A DNA stretch of 64,000 nucleotides from Paramacrobiotus metropolitanus (taxonomy: Eukaryota; Tardigrada; Eutardigrada; Parachela; Macrobiotidae): the NCBI RefSeq assembly GCF_019649055.1, contig NW_026570224.1, positions 1,178,001 to 1,242,000 of the forward strand. Reading direction: 5' to 3'. The notes under the pieces were generated by a model. The model saw only the letters and a list, made by a program, of their open reading frames with translations. It made no database searches and was not told the DNA's origin. A program made the position numbers and the translations under genes. Below are positions 52,808-64,000 of this stretch, in pieces. Each line of letters begins with the position of its first letter. The first letter of the stretch is position 1.

Positions 52808-55800
52808 TTAAAAAACAACGGGCACCCGCTCATTGCCGCTCTTCAAAAAAATTGTATCACCCGACCGTAAATCATAGTGCGCAATCTCTTTCTGATCATC
52901 GTCTAATACAAACTCCACACCGGGTTGACTTGGCGTCTTGTAGGCAAGAACCTGTGCCACTTCAAGGGGCTCACGGAACAGACGCTGGAATATACGCTTC
53001 AGTTTCATGACACTTATGGTCGGTGGAATGGTTTTCTGGTGCTGGCAGTCGTGGTGCTGCAGTGTCACCGTCAAAGGAGCCGGTGTCAGCTGGATAGCAG
53101 AAGCCGGGATAACTTCATCTTGCTCCAGAGGTCCCAGTCTGGCAACTATGTCCAGAAAGCGTGGATGACGGGATAAAAACAGGGAGCGTCGCTCGTCGTT
53201 CCCGGAACAGGAAAGATATTCGCGCGCGAAATGCCGCATGTAATCCAGCTCGGAATCGCGCCGCTCACTCGTACTGATCTAGAGAAAGTTTATTTGGCAA
53301 CTTTATTTTCATTCAGCAACTCTATACAGTAAAACCTCCCTGATACGTACACTCTTATGTACGTACACCCTCTGTATTAAGTTCACCAAAACGTTATTCA
53401 AAATTACTGTAAACTGCAAAATACACCTCTGAGTTCCGTACACCCTCTACATTACGTACGAAATTTTTAACGGAGGTGTACGTATAAGAGAGGTTTCACT
53501 GTATATATCATTTAGCAACTTTATTTTCGCCTCGATCCGTATGCTATTTCAAATGCACCCATAGCTTTAAATAAAAAACTGAAAACCCGTATATTAATCA
53601 AAACGATTCACACATATTAGAATAAGTCAAAATCCAGAAACCGAAAAACATCTATTGAAATTCTTATGCAGTTTTGTGATATTTTACGAGCATTTACAGA
53701 GCACAGACAAAACATACAGCGTATAACGCGTGATAACAAAGGTTTACATACCGGGCTTTGGTTTAGCATTTTCAAATTAGCAATCTTCGCGACTATCCAC
53801 TGCCGTGCTGTTTCTGGAGACTCGCTGTCCAGGAATGAGTTGCCAGTAATCTTCAGGTTTTCCAAAGTTTTCAGTTTGTTCAGCTCATCTACCGATGACC
53901 ACTACAGATTAGCCCTGTTAGTCGTAATACATACTGTACACTTTCACACTTATGGTTAGAGTATTTTATGAGTGCCGAGGGTTAAAATCAGAGGAAACTG
54001 AAACAAAGCTATTACCGGTATCACGGAATTGACTACGTAGCAGTGGCACAAAATACTGCATACTTCGAACTCACGGTTTTCAAGGCATTAAGCTTAATCG
54101 TCAGATGCGTTAAATTCGAAAAAAGATCGGTCTTGCTTCCAGCCGACGTTCCGGAAAACGAAATTTCTCCGATGTTGTTGCCACTGAGTTGCAAGGATTC
54201 CAAACTGGAAAATCCACATAAACAAGAGGTAAATTTTGTACAAGTAAAGCACATGTCGTAAGCAAGCTTTTGGTACCACATGATAAAGCATATTATGGCC
54301 ACATTCATTTTTCGCAGGACCAGACTGCAACTCACCTAACACACCGACCTAAAGGATCCAAAGCGTTCCAGTCTGCTATCGGTGGGGATTGGGAATCGAG
54401 ATCAATCAGCTTAAGCGTGCTGAAATTATTCCCGACAACAGCCGGATTTCCACAACTATGGATGCAGTTTTCTGAGAGATACAGTTCTTCCAAACGAGGA
54501 AACATTTCCGAAATGCGTATGACATCTTCCCATACAAGCACATTTTTTCGCAAGACCAATTTCTTTACTCTGCTATTTGCTGGCGAGGAATGAAGATCGA
54601 CGTCGAAGGCCAAGCGGTTATCAGAAAGATCCAGGGCGTCCAGACGGGGCAGAGACTGAATTAGCGACATGACAGTGGACCAACAGCCGATCAGGCTCCG
54701 TCCAAGACCCAAAGAACGGACATTAGGAATCAACTGACTGAGATCGTCTTTCAAGGGCATCGGGATACACACGTTTAGACCAGTCAAATCCACAAGGGTC
54801 AAACGCTCGAGGTTACTGGAAGTACCCAAAACAACACACGGTCATCAGCAACGTGCAACATGTCTATGCGCCACTAATTAATTACTGCAACCGAGAAAGA
54901 AAGATAAAAGCACGATACTACAAGTACTACCAATTCTTTAACATTCATAAAACATTTTTAGTTGCTTAACTTTGTACGGGAGCGGTTTCTAAAAATTCTT
55001 CTTTCATGTGAAAGCGTTTGACACTAAATACTTCAACACGAAAGAAATTACTTAGTAATACTTACAGTAATTTGACTACTGCCACAGAATTCATCATTAA
55101 ATTTAAATGCTATCTTACCTTATTTTTTTCATGACTTTCTCCCATCCCACAGCCAAAACTTCCTTATTTCCAAAGCTAACTCCGAGGTGCGTATCCGCTG
55201 GCGTCCCGTATTTTTCCATCAGCGCAGCGATAATAGTCTCGCCTTGATTTAATTTACTCATCGGGATGAACGAGCCACTGGAGGGTCTATTTATTAAACA
55301 GCGGCACATGCTTATCACTTATCGTGACTCATGCAATACTCGTACTAAGACAAGAATTACAATAATTATTACACGGAAGACAATACATCCGAAAATAAAA
55401 TTAAATTAAGTACGTAACTACGTATGTATCAAGTCATTCAGTAAGGTACTGTAAAGTCTAGGACCAGGAGGTTACTTAAGTAATTCAAAAATTATAATTA
55501 AAAATAATAACAAATTCGCTTCAACCTACCAGTCCTACCTGCACTGAAAGTAGCGTATTCCTCTGAAAACCCCATCGTGAAGGCCAGGCTGACTCTCGTC
55601 CCAGCAGATCCCAGCGAAAATCCCTAAAAACGTTTCATTATACCGTCTAGCGTCTGTACCAAGAGCAAACCAAAACAGTAGAAGAACATCTATGCTGGTA
55701 CATCTCTCGAAATCAGACCATCCACAAGCAAATTTCCTGTATTGATACCTGGATGCTCGGAAGAGTGAAGGGCTCCAACAAAGCACACCGTGCCCCTTCG

Positions 55801-55842
55801 ATCACCGTACATAACACGCGTTCCCACCCTGAGTTCTGCCAT
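52808..55842 (-). CDS. TBCE: Tubulin-specific chaperone E (tubulin folding cofactor E)
   Basis: Seven exons in phase: 55842-55749, 55623-55539, 55286-55119, 54815-54345, 54204-54075, 53901-53752 and 53278-52808, giving 522 aa against 527 in human. The order is characteristic: an N-terminal CAP-Gly domain (GTRVMYGDRRGTV, CWDESQPGLHDG, SSGSFI), leucine-rich repeats (LDALDLSDNRL, LEELYLSENCI, LESLQLSGNNI, LENLKITGNSF), then ERRDSELDYMRHF and a C-terminal ubiquitin-like domain (LTVTLQHHD, LRSGDTIFLK). TBCE binds alpha-tubulin and, with cofactors C and D, completes tubulin heterodimer assembly in the cytosol. The intron at 53279-53751 carries a small inverted-repeat element. Confidence 0.95.
53325..53503. 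mobile_element. MITE with Tc1/mariner-like (pogo-type) terminal inverted repeats
   Basis: The ends read TA-cagtaaaacctccctga and, on the opposite strand, TA-cagtgaaacctctctta. The inverted match continues into tacgtacac over about 28 bp. TA dinucleotides flank both ends, as expected for Tc1/mariner-superfamily insertion. At about 179 bp it has no coding capacity, so it is non-autonomous. It lies in the TBCE intron 53279-53751. The flanking DNA also carries a direct repeat of gcaactttattttc on each side (about 53298 and 53516). Confidence 0.75.
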
Positions 55843-56275
55843 TCTGCCACGGTGAGAAGGATCAAGTGTTAACTTCTAACACTCCATCAAGGCATCGACA
55901 ATAAGGTAGCCGACCGCGTCGTCAGAGCAATTTTAACAAAACAATGGAAACAGTTTAAAACACGACCAAATGTCCTGCAGTAAAAAAATAGTCACACAAC
56001 ATCATTCCAGTTCGTGGTTTGGAAATGGAAATCACGAAATGTAATTGGGGATTGGCATTTTAGCTCGTTATTTGGATCCGTATTCCCGTGGATCATAAAT
56101 AAGAACTTGGATCCAATCTCAGTGGACTTTCGTCGCCCAACATTTCTTTGAGTTTGTTTTTGCATTATGCGGAACTTTCAACTAACGCGATTGGAGACTG
56201 CATTGTAAAACATATTTAATTATTTGCGGTTTGCGCGTGTTTTGACGATACCGGTTTCCTTCTGATGATCAAAGC
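55843..56275. other. Bidirectional promoter space between TBCE and NDUFAF2
   Basis: 433 bp between the two divergent start codons; no coding signal. A shared promoter is likely from geometry alone. Confidence 0.4.
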
Positions 56276-57408
56276 ATGAGTGGTGGCAGAGTGAGACCGT
56301 CAGCATGGCGAACAGTAATAACTAATTTCGTCAATTCACTTAGAAAAGCTCCACCAAGGGAGTTTATTGGCGAAGACTATTTGGGAAACCGTTATTACGA
56401 ACAGCCCACGCGTAAGTGAAAGAATGTCGTATGTGAACATACGAGGCTGAATTTCGGAACATCTGTTTTCGAGTACTTTAGAGTTTAGACTTGTAAATAA
56501 ATTTTTGACTTCTAGTTTAGTTTTGGACTTTTGGTTCAAAACTTTAATAAGTTTTAGTTGTTACGATGTGGCTCACAATCATCATTAATTGTGCATTGAA
56601 CACCGTTTGTGTTTGCAGCGTACTCAAGTAACAGGAAATTAGCTAGATCTCTGGAACCTGCGAACAGGCATAAATATCACTTCGAGCATGACGCTCGATG
56701 GGAAGAAATTCCTCCGGAATGGGAAGGTACGGTTTTCCGGATACTCGTAACTCAGCCGTAAAGCTGATTTCTCTCTTTAACTTTTGCCGCTTTTGCAGTC
56801 TTAAGTTTAGATTCTTGTTTTTTTTGTTCTTACTAAGAAAACATCCTTCCTTACTTCTTTCATGCATGAGCGTAAACTTGTTTTAGTAAGTACTTGTACA
56901 GTCGTACTAATTAATTTTTAAGCCCAGATTTGTTTTTATGAAAAGAAGACCCAAGTAATTACTAAATTTATATATTCATATACCTAGAGTAGATATTATT
57001 TATGTAAAGCAGTTCTTTAAAAAAAGTTAAATGGGTTTTAGCGTGGTTACGCAACAAACGGAAAGATCCTCCTACAGCAGAGGTAAGTGCGCACTACGCA
57101 GTAATGAACTGTAAGCTATGATTGTGCGGCTAAGCACCGTTAGCACACCAGTAATTGGACAAATTACAAATTGTGATGGACGAATTACGTATGTAGAAGC
57201 AAACCTTCAGCAGTCGGATATTTTTCTGCAATAGGAAATTCAACAAAATATTGCTTTGATGCTCCAAAAGCAAGCTAACGGTGCTCGTCTGGAAGCTGAA
57301 CGAAGACAACAGTTAGCCAGCGCTTCTGAACGGCTTCCGGTGCCGGCTCCAGTGGATTCCGATGCCCCAGGTTCGATAAGTCAAATTTTGTTAAATGCAG
57401 TATGTTAG
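56276..57408 (+). CDS. NDUFAF2: NADH dehydrogenase (complex I) assembly factor 2
   Basis: Exons 56276-56411, 56619-56726, 57042-57082 and 57235-57370 or beyond join in phase. The sequence begins MSGGRVRPSAWRT and contains IGEDYLGNRYYE, ARWEEIPPEWEAWLR and RKDPPTAEEIQQN. This is the NDUFAF2/B17.2L pattern: GxDxxGNxYY, then PxEWxxWxRxxRxxPPTxEE. It assists late assembly of respiratory complex I in mitochondria. The C-terminus is unresolved. Without a further splice, exon 4 stops at TAG 57406-57408. A donor at 57371 in phase 1 joined to an acceptor at 57438 gives an unusual hydrophobic extension to about 57701. The most protein-like frame there (RYDDFNVSATQD) is in a phase I cannot connect. Confidence 0.85.
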
Positions 57409-57701
57409 GTTGCACTAACAATCATACATTTGTTTCAGTTCCCTTTCCCGGTACGATGATTTTAATGTTAGTGCCACACAAGATCGCTCCAAAGTTGAGC
57501 CAGAGTATCATGCCACTATTCGAGATAGAACAATTCGTTGATATGACACCTCGACGAGCGGGTTCCTTTTGTGCTGGGCCAGTGTGGGAACTTAAACGTC
57601 GAACGATTTTTGAACAGTTCAAATGGTTGTACGGTTTTAGCAGTAGTTTGTGGAGCGTGCTTGGTGCTGCTTACTGCTCAGAAAGGTGTGCTATAATATA
57701 A

Positions 57702-58046
57702 TTATGTTAATATACTTCAGTGGCTTGCCGCTGTTTATCCTTGAAACTGTACTTGCACTCTACTTGTATGGATTCTGTATGGTACTCCAAATGATTGCGT
57801 GAAGTGAAAAGAAGACTTTGGGACAGAAGCTTGTTCATGCTTTCGACAGCAGCAAAAGTACTGTAGTCTAGCGTACATTATAGCGTCATTATGCCGGTAC
57901 ACGAACTCATTGTTAGGCTTTATGACGGTATAATTAGGAAAATTATGGAACTCCATAATAGTAAAAGTGGCAAACCTGATGCAACAGCGAAGTGACCAAA
58001 AATGTGATAAAGAATACATGACACAGCGGAAAACAGAAGAGAAAAA
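57702..58046. other. Convergent 3' flanks of NDUFAF2 and PSMD6
   Basis: No coding signal seen; expected to contain both 3' untranslated regions. Confidence 0.5.
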
Positions 58047-60477
58047 TCAGACGTTAATAACTCTCGAGAGGCGCTGGATCTTGTTCAGTAAATGATCACC
58101 TTGCTTAATGAACAACTGATATTGTCGGTTCTTGTTGTCTGGCCGGGTTGTTTCCACTACACCGTTCACCTTTAAGAAAAACAGGTCTTTAATGCCATAT
58201 TCCCTTGGTTCATCACAACCAGAGCAGAACTGAAGCACATCTATTATAGAGACTGATGATCTGCGATTCGCCGGGGATTTCCGGTTTTACAAATTATACG
58301 AGCAGCGATACTTTAAGATAAGCAGTTTTCATAAGAATTAATAAGTTACAAAATTACTGACCTTGTCAATCTTGCAATGCAGGCGACCAGCGGCAATAAA
58401 GCGCGACAATTCCTTGTCAATAAAACCAGCCGTAACGCCAAAAGCCTGGCCCATATAATCGAGCGTCAAGGATTGATAGGACTCCAACAGCTGGTTGTAG
58501 GCGAGGATACGCATTTCCCGCGTGTAGTAGCGGTAATGGTCAGCCCAGTACCGGTCCACTTTCAGTTTCTGCTCAACGTTTGCTGTAATTTGAATAAAAT
58601 CACACAATTTTTTTGAAACTTCAAATAACTTTTTCGAAAAGGAAAACTTACCCAGCTGCAGAAAAAATTCAGCATAATGCGATCCATACAACGAGCTGAG
58701 AAACTGTCGCAAATCCGGCAATCTGAACAAAACTTCCGCAATTTCAGCGCTCCGGACCACCTAATACAATGATATTCGAGGAATAGTCATTAGCAGCGTT
58801 ATAAGAAGCAACGGCCATAATTATTGTATCTACGGTATTCGCTCCGGTCGCAGTGAAAAGTTGCAAAACCAGCAAACAAGTATGTTGGGCAAGTGCTGTA
58901 TCTGTATAACACTGACAGTCTTGTCATCATAAGAATAATATGTACTTGACTAAGGTGTATAAGGGATAACTATTAACTATACACCTTGCTTGTACAGTAC
59001 AATATAACTTTGGTCAACATTCGACTCAACAATGCAACTAAATGCCTTCATGAAAGCGAAAGTAACTTTACGTACAAATGGGCAGAGGGCACCGCAGTGA
59101 AAAATTAAAACCACAGTTAGATCCTTATCCCCACTTTTAAATGACTTAAACACCTACTTTTTCTTTAAGTTTCACTCGTTCCAGTGTCAACATCGCGCAC
59201 AAGACGGCATACGTCACGAAGGTATCGTAGTCCAATATCTCCGAACAGGTAAATGTGCTAACTGAGTCCAGGAAATTGGTGGTGGCTTTCGGAAACTCAC
59301 GGATCTTCATGAAATGCAAACCCTCGTACACCTTCAACCGGTTTCGCCGATCCCAATCACCGCCCTCCTCCACTAGGCTGTGCATAACAAAATGAAAACC
59401 GCTCATAAAAACTGGCAAAAGCCAGAAATGATATGCACGGACAATAAAGTAAACACGGCAGAAATTTCTGAAAATAAGTATATAAGCCAAGTAGTATGCA
59501 CCTGCGTGCTTTATCCAAATTGCGAGTGGTCAAATCCAAATCATCAAAGAAGAGACCAATACGGATCATTTGGAAGATCAGATCGAGTTTGTTGCCGTGT
59601 CCTACGGTTTTTTCGAAGCACTGTCGAAACGCACTTTCAGCCGCTTCCTAGTGAAATCAAGTTGGGCATTCTGAAACATGAATTTCTTCAAACATGGTCC
59701 TACCTTGTCTCCAGTGCGGGAAAGATAATTAAACTTCGCAAGGTACGCTTCGCGCACTTCAATGGATCCCAAATTCTGTTCGGCATCCAAAATTGCCGCA
59801 TCAAGTTCCTTAATTTTTTGCTCGTTCTTTTGCCGCAGTTGGTTAAGTAAAGAAGTGTCCGCATTAAACCCTAATGTTTTCGTCACCATTTCATAGTACG
59901 GCGCCATTTCTACAATGTCAAAAATTAATTAAATACGTCAGAAATTAAATTCTTAGCAATCAACTCACGAATACAAAAGCTTTACCGCCTTTACGAATCA
60001 ATAATTTTGTAGTTCTGCATTCTGTTTTTAAGCGACTCGACAAATCGAAACGGTTCCAAGTTTCAGTAAAACATTCGACATCTGATGAAATCGTAACTGA
60101 CTATACGAAAAAGCTTGACCAATCTACGTATACAAATAAAACAAAAAAACTGTTAAAACCATTAAAAACAGTTAAAGAACTGTACTGTAAAACTGTACTG
60201 TAAACTTCCATTCAAGCTGCCAAAGCACGCACTGAGTAACCATTAAAGATGTTTAGTATGTAAAGAAATCTGAACTGGCATAAAAGGTTTTGGACAAACC
60301 ATTGGCTTTGATTGCCTCCATTAGTGAGTTCTTCACCGCTGAGTCGTTTTTGAACTGGTCAGTTTTCAATAAAAACAACCACTGAGCAATCTGGAAATCT
60401 GGGTTCTTCTCCACTTTGTCCTCATTGCCATCTGAGGCCTCAGACGGTGCTGTAGAAGCACTCGAAACGTCTGGCAT
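58047..60477 (-). CDS. PSMD6: 26S proteasome non-ATPase regulatory subunit 6 (Rpn7)
   Basis: Seven exons in phase: 60477-60300, 59909-59704, 59647-59502, 59377-59158, 58760-58652, 58582-58362 and 58169-58047, giving 400 aa (human 389). Near-identical family motifs are [34 protein letters not shown], the very conserved [58 protein letters not shown] and [18 protein letters not shown], ending RLSRVINV. The N-terminal half is the Rpn7 helical repeat and the C-terminal third a PCI domain. It is a scaffold of the proteasome lid. The N-terminal 25 residues (Ser/Asp-rich) are lineage-specific. Intron 58761-59157 contains a palindrome. Confidence 0.97.
58942..58995. repeat. Imperfect palindrome (hairpin) in a PSMD6 intron
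   Basis: Arms at about 58942-58960 and 58978-58995 share gtac and aaggtgtata in inverted orientation around a 17-nt loop. It may be a remnant of a small inverted-repeat element. Confidence 0.6.
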
Positions 60478-61354
60478 GATGAATTCAAAACAGATCCAAG
60501 ATTAGTCAAAAACACCTACGAAAAAAGGAAAAATCGAAACTGTATTCCTCCAGGTCTCCTGAAAACAATGCAGAGAACTACGCAGAAGAACTTGGAGGCC
60601 TTTCACTACTGCTCCGTTCCGAGAGCATCCTTACACTAGAGCAGGATCTGGTCTAAACGCGGGTTTCCAGGAAATGGCTCAATAACAAAAGATTCTGGTG
60701 CTTTGGATCTAGGAAATTTGTATCTGAAAAACTTCGAGGGTAAGAAACAGTGAATTTCAAACTTTCACACTAATCACTGCTAATCATCTAATGCATACTC
60801 GTAGCAAAACTCACACTGCAAACATACTCCATTATTTCGAAACTGCTTCGTAATCTGACAACCGCAGAAATCCAGTTCCATTGGAAGTTGTAAAAAGAGC
60901 AGTCGCCTGCCGCTAACGGGATGCGACTGTATGTATCATAGGAAATTTTGGGCTGGAGGAAATGTCAACCCCGAATAAGGATATCCGATAAAATTAATGA
61001 TAAAAATCATAAAATTATTACTTATGAGTTATGATAAATGAAAATCCGATTTTTTTTATAAATTTGTAAGATTTTTTCGCAAACCATCTCGAGTTTCTTT
61101 GAAAAGGGTTTTGTGGAGCGGGTAGCATATTCAGAAGCAAAATTTCATATCCCATGATCGAGAATTTCTTCGTACTTTGCTTGCGATAGTACTTTCCATC
61201 TACATACGCACCATGTCCCATTTGGGATACGCTGGCTTAATGGCTCTTCCTAGATACGGTTGGTGTTCCTGTTTTATCATTAGCAAAGTCTCTACTGCGA
61301 ATTAGTGCGATAATAATTTGCAGTCTTTCTTCAATACTGCAGTCTTGATTGTAG
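60478..61354. other. Region between PSMD6 and the PDHX-like gene with unassigned minus-strand frames
   Basis: On the minus strand there are three protein-like pieces: 61221-61018 (begins MGHGAYVDGKYYRK), about 60920-60826 after a CATACAG acceptor (contains RRLLFLQLPMELDFCGC) and about 60730-60660 after TTTTTCAG (reads YTNFLDPKHQNLL in the phase that joins). The last two can be spliced in phase; the first could not be connected. It may be a short, fast-evolving gene or chance. No lipoyl-domain exon for the downstream gene was found on the plus strand. Confidence 0.25.
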
Positions 61355-63888
61355 GTGAAGGAGCGGTTAGTTGCTTGTTTTATCTCGCGAAAAGAGGTAC
61401 CGCCACCTCAGCCAGCCGACCGTAAGTTTAAGGACAACCGTATGGCGTGAGAATTTGCAGTGATTTTACACTTAATTTTACTGCTTGAACCAAAAGTGAA
61501 GGGGTTTCTCATTGTTTTTGACAGTTATGTCTGAGCGAAGTTGAGCTAGTGTGTCTTCCTGTTCGTAGATCGCACGCTGTTGGTTTGATGGGTCCAGCAG
61601 TAAGGAATTTACTGGAACAATATGCGATAACGAAGGAAAAAATCGAAGGCACTGGACCAAAGGGAGTTATTCTTAAAGGGTAATAGAATAAACCATAAAT
61701 GATTAAAGTACTTTGTTATTTAATTTTCTCAATTTCAATCGCTACCTCAGCGACAGCGACAGAAAGTTACAGACAAAGCATAAGTAAAACGCATGAAAAT
61801 GATAAACAGCAAAAATTGTGAAAAGTTTTTCCAGTTAATATACTGTAATTCGACGGTTTAATAGAATAGAAACAAGAATAAAGTCCAATAAAGGTCTTTA
61901 GAATTGTATGTTTTTGGTTTTGGAAAGTGTCTTTTACTCTTTTTTATTATACTCCCTCGATTAAGTGTCTTTTACTCTTTTTTATTATATTCCCTCGATC
62001 TTAATCATCTTATTTATTGATTATTGCAGTACACTGTAATAATCTGTATTAGTTTCCTGATATTTTCGTTGTTTTTGGTACGGTATGTTGAGTTGTTCCT
62101 GAATCATGCAGTGCCTGGAATACCACCTTAATATTTGTTAGCAGTTAGCACGGAAAGCATTTTCTGAAATCATGGTATAAATCAATTCACTTATTTTTTG
62201 GCAGAATTTGGTTGACTCTTTTGGAGCGACCTATTTCTCTAATACTGCAACTGCACACATAGTTGCAGAATTGTTATCCCGTTGGTTGTCCGTGGATCGA
62301 AAATTTGTAACGAATCGTCTAGAAATGCTTAATCACTTACTCTTCTAGTAATGCATGTGACTGATTTGCTGAAATGCAGAATTTATCATATTGCAGAGAT
62401 GTTTTACATTTTATACAAAGCCAGAAGCTAAAACCAGCGGTCATTAAAGTTCCACTTCCTGTATCCAGCGGTAACTCTGCTACGCCGGCAAAAACGACTG
62501 TGCCCTCTGGGAAGCCTGGACCGAAAGACTCCCGAGGGCGTATAAAATATTTTGACGTTCCCGTTCCTCACGATATTAAAGAATCTTCCACTGCTGTCGT
62601 GAAGGGAAAGGTAAGAAGTCGGGAACAGTTGCGAAGCTGATTTTTGTTGGCATTATTCAAAATTAAGGCCACCGTTATTTTTCGTATTTTACTTTTCGGA
62701 ATTATAGTGACATTAGAAATATTTGCCCCAAAAAGTATACAACGGATTTTCTTTTTATATGCAACGTATTTCGAATTTCTCTTGTGACGGATCGGCATCA
62801 CGAAAGTAGTGACAATGTTTTGTTGCAGACAGCTGTCCCGCATGGTTATTTGTATGCAACTTGCAGAGTGGACGAAGCGCTGAAGTATTTTGCAGAAAAC
62901 ACAAAAGATAAACAGCCTGTTACTTTAACTGACGTAATCGTACGGGCTGCGGCATCAGCTGCTCAGGTGAGCCACCCCGAAAGTGTTGTGTTTATGTACG
63001 TAGTTGCTGGAAGTAAGTACGTTTAATAAATGTGCGATAAGCTTCCTCAGCTCGACCTACCGGTAGTGGAAATTCTTGCGTAAATATGAAGCGACTACAT
63101 TGCAGTACAGCGAAAGATTTTTCTTTTGGGTGGTGTAAAGCTGAAGTCTGTTGCAATTACACGAAATATCTTCGTTTCAGAAAGCACTTTCACAATTGTA
63201 CTCAAAGGAAAAATATTTGGATCTGGGTGTGCAATCGTTCAGAAATGGAAAGTTCGAGACTCGCCTATTGAAGAAAGCCAACGCGCTAAGAATAAAAGAT
63301 ATTAGCAAGCAGCTAATGGTACGTGTGTGCTACATACGTAAACACCTGTTTATTTAAAGCTCTTATCTCATGATCGTGAAACGATGACTTAAAATTTCCT
63401 TGCACGGATCCTGCATAATGCGTTCAACGTAAAGGATTTTGTAGGAAAGTGGCCAAATGGATTCGACTAAAACAAGTCATCTTTCTCAAAGGTACAGAGT
63501 AGACACGCTAGGTGCTTAAAAGTTAATAGAACCGCTCCGATGCAGGTTGTGCCGTATAAGTACTTGCACTTTAACATCGGTGTTTTGTGTACACAGGGTG
63601 GTCAGTCTCGTTGGGAGTCGGTTAGACCAAATTACGGAAGTTCTGACCCCCGCGCAGACGTGGGTTCTGTCGGTCGGGGATGCACTAACTCGTATCGACG
63701 CACAAACTAAGGCGCCATCAAAAATCGTTACGCTGGCGTTCACTTACAACTCCGCTATAATTTCGGAATATGAAGCTTCGCAATTCCTTGATAACGTGAA
63801 AAATTCGGTCGAGAGACCGGTATTTATTTTGCTCGGTATAGGTGGTATGCGACCACAAATGGATAATAATGCAGTTGATACTTTGTGA
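61355..63888 (+). CDS. PDHX: Pyruvate dehydrogenase E3-binding protein-like (PDHX-type acyltransferase homolog), 5' end unresolved
   Basis: Supported exons: 61569-61679, 62397-62610, 62829-62966, 63181-63318, 63445-63491 and 63546-63888, all in phase. A preceding exon at 61355-61421 is possible. The first exon holds the peripheral subunit-binding domain (GPAVRNLLEQYAIT, then GTGPKGVILKGDV), which binds E3. A linker with KPGPKDSRG follows. The core acyltransferase-like domain comes next (AVPHGYLYATCRVDEAL, PVTLTDVIVRAAASA, TPAQTWVLSVGDA, then SEYEASQFLDNVK). The usual active-site HxxxDG is absent: the position reads FTYNSAIISEYEA, so it cannot be an active acetyltransferase. This matches PDHX rather than DLAT, as the protein anchors E3 to the mitochondrial pyruvate dehydrogenase core. 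No N-terminal lipoyl domain or start codon was located. Confidence 0.8.
61925..62000. repeat. 38-bp tandem duplication in an intron
   Basis: Copy 1 at 61925-61962 and copy 2 at 61963-62000 differ at two positions; the unit is T-rich and ends ccctcgat. It lies in the PDHX-like intron 61680-62396. Confidence 0.85.
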
Positions 63889-64000
63889 TACGTGGTTTGT
63901 GGGATTGCGATAGTTCTTGTTTATTGGCGTTATTCAACCAAGAGCCCATGATGTAACGTATTTATTTAATTGTGCAGTGAATTTATTTAGAAGTCTGAAA
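63889..64000. other. 3' flank of the PDHX-like gene
   Basis: AT-rich sequence with no coding signal up to the window edge. Confidence 0.4.

Noticed and set aside
52048-53010. Plus-strand frames of 115 and 166 codons
   Set aside because: The second is largely antisense to TBCE; the first lacks any support.
62374-62396. ATG at 62374 as a gene start for the PDHX-like protein
   Set aside because: It lies just upstream of an acceptor (TTGCAG) within an intron; the coding frame enters by splicing from 61679.

Overview
This is a window of a compact animal nuclear genome. Most genes are split by GT-AG introns, many of them only 45-76 bp long. The gene set is animal: a Polycomb E(z) methyltransferase, the ciliary transition-zone protein RPGRIP1L, DNA polymerase kappa, tubulin cofactor E, complex I assembly factor NDUFAF2, proteasome subunit PSMD6, a PDHX-like E3-binding protein and receptor guanylate cyclases. 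Small introns and close spacing suit a small-genome ecdysozoan; a tardigrade is plausible, but nothing here proves the species. I saw no rRNA, tRNA, CRISPR or prokaryotic-style operon. Gene models were built by reading exons, checking GT/AG borders and confirming that codon phase agrees across every junction; exceptions are stated.

Layout. 129-1901 (+): 3' part of a CUB-domain surface protein with palindromes in its last intron. 4320-5585 (+): an intronless membrane protein of unknown family, followed by a 978-bp exact but 5'-truncated tandem copy to 6588. 8276-11659 (-): E(z), with a possible small membrane protein 36 bp upstream. 13278-16241 (-): ALDH3-type fatty aldehyde dehydrogenase, 10 exons. 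17578-19133 (-): SAM-domain protein. 20237-26098 (+): RPGRIP1L, 16 exons. 26995-30361 (-): DNA polymerase kappa, 9 exons. 31909-40539 and 41945-47549 (+): two tandem paralogous receptor guanylate cyclases. 47916-51678 (-): long coiled-coil protein, possibly SCLT1-like. 52808-55842 (-): TBCE. 56276-about 57400 (+): NDUFAF2. 58047-60477 (-): PSMD6. 61569-63888 (+): PDHX/E3BP-like, 5' end unresolved.

Most genes are unrelated housekeeping genes (chromatin silencing, lipid aldehyde oxidation, translesion synthesis, tubulin folding, proteasome, mitochondria). Two fit ciliary or centrosomal roles (RPGRIP1L and the tentative SCLT1-like gene).

The most unusual part is the tandem receptor-cyclase pair. 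Both paralogs keep the same exon pattern, but each appears to have lost cyclase function in a different way. The upstream copy has Lys in place of the first metal-binding Asp, two reading-frame breaks and a near-identical 1.19-kb internal duplication whose codon phases prevent both copies being spliced in together. The downstream copy lacks the middle of the intracellular region and has a stop, yet still carries the spliceable 3' cyclase exons. Other points of interest are several GT...AG stretches of 16-21 nt at places where a frame or stop problem exists, a long C-terminal extension on E(z), and a cysteine cluster inside Pol kappa.
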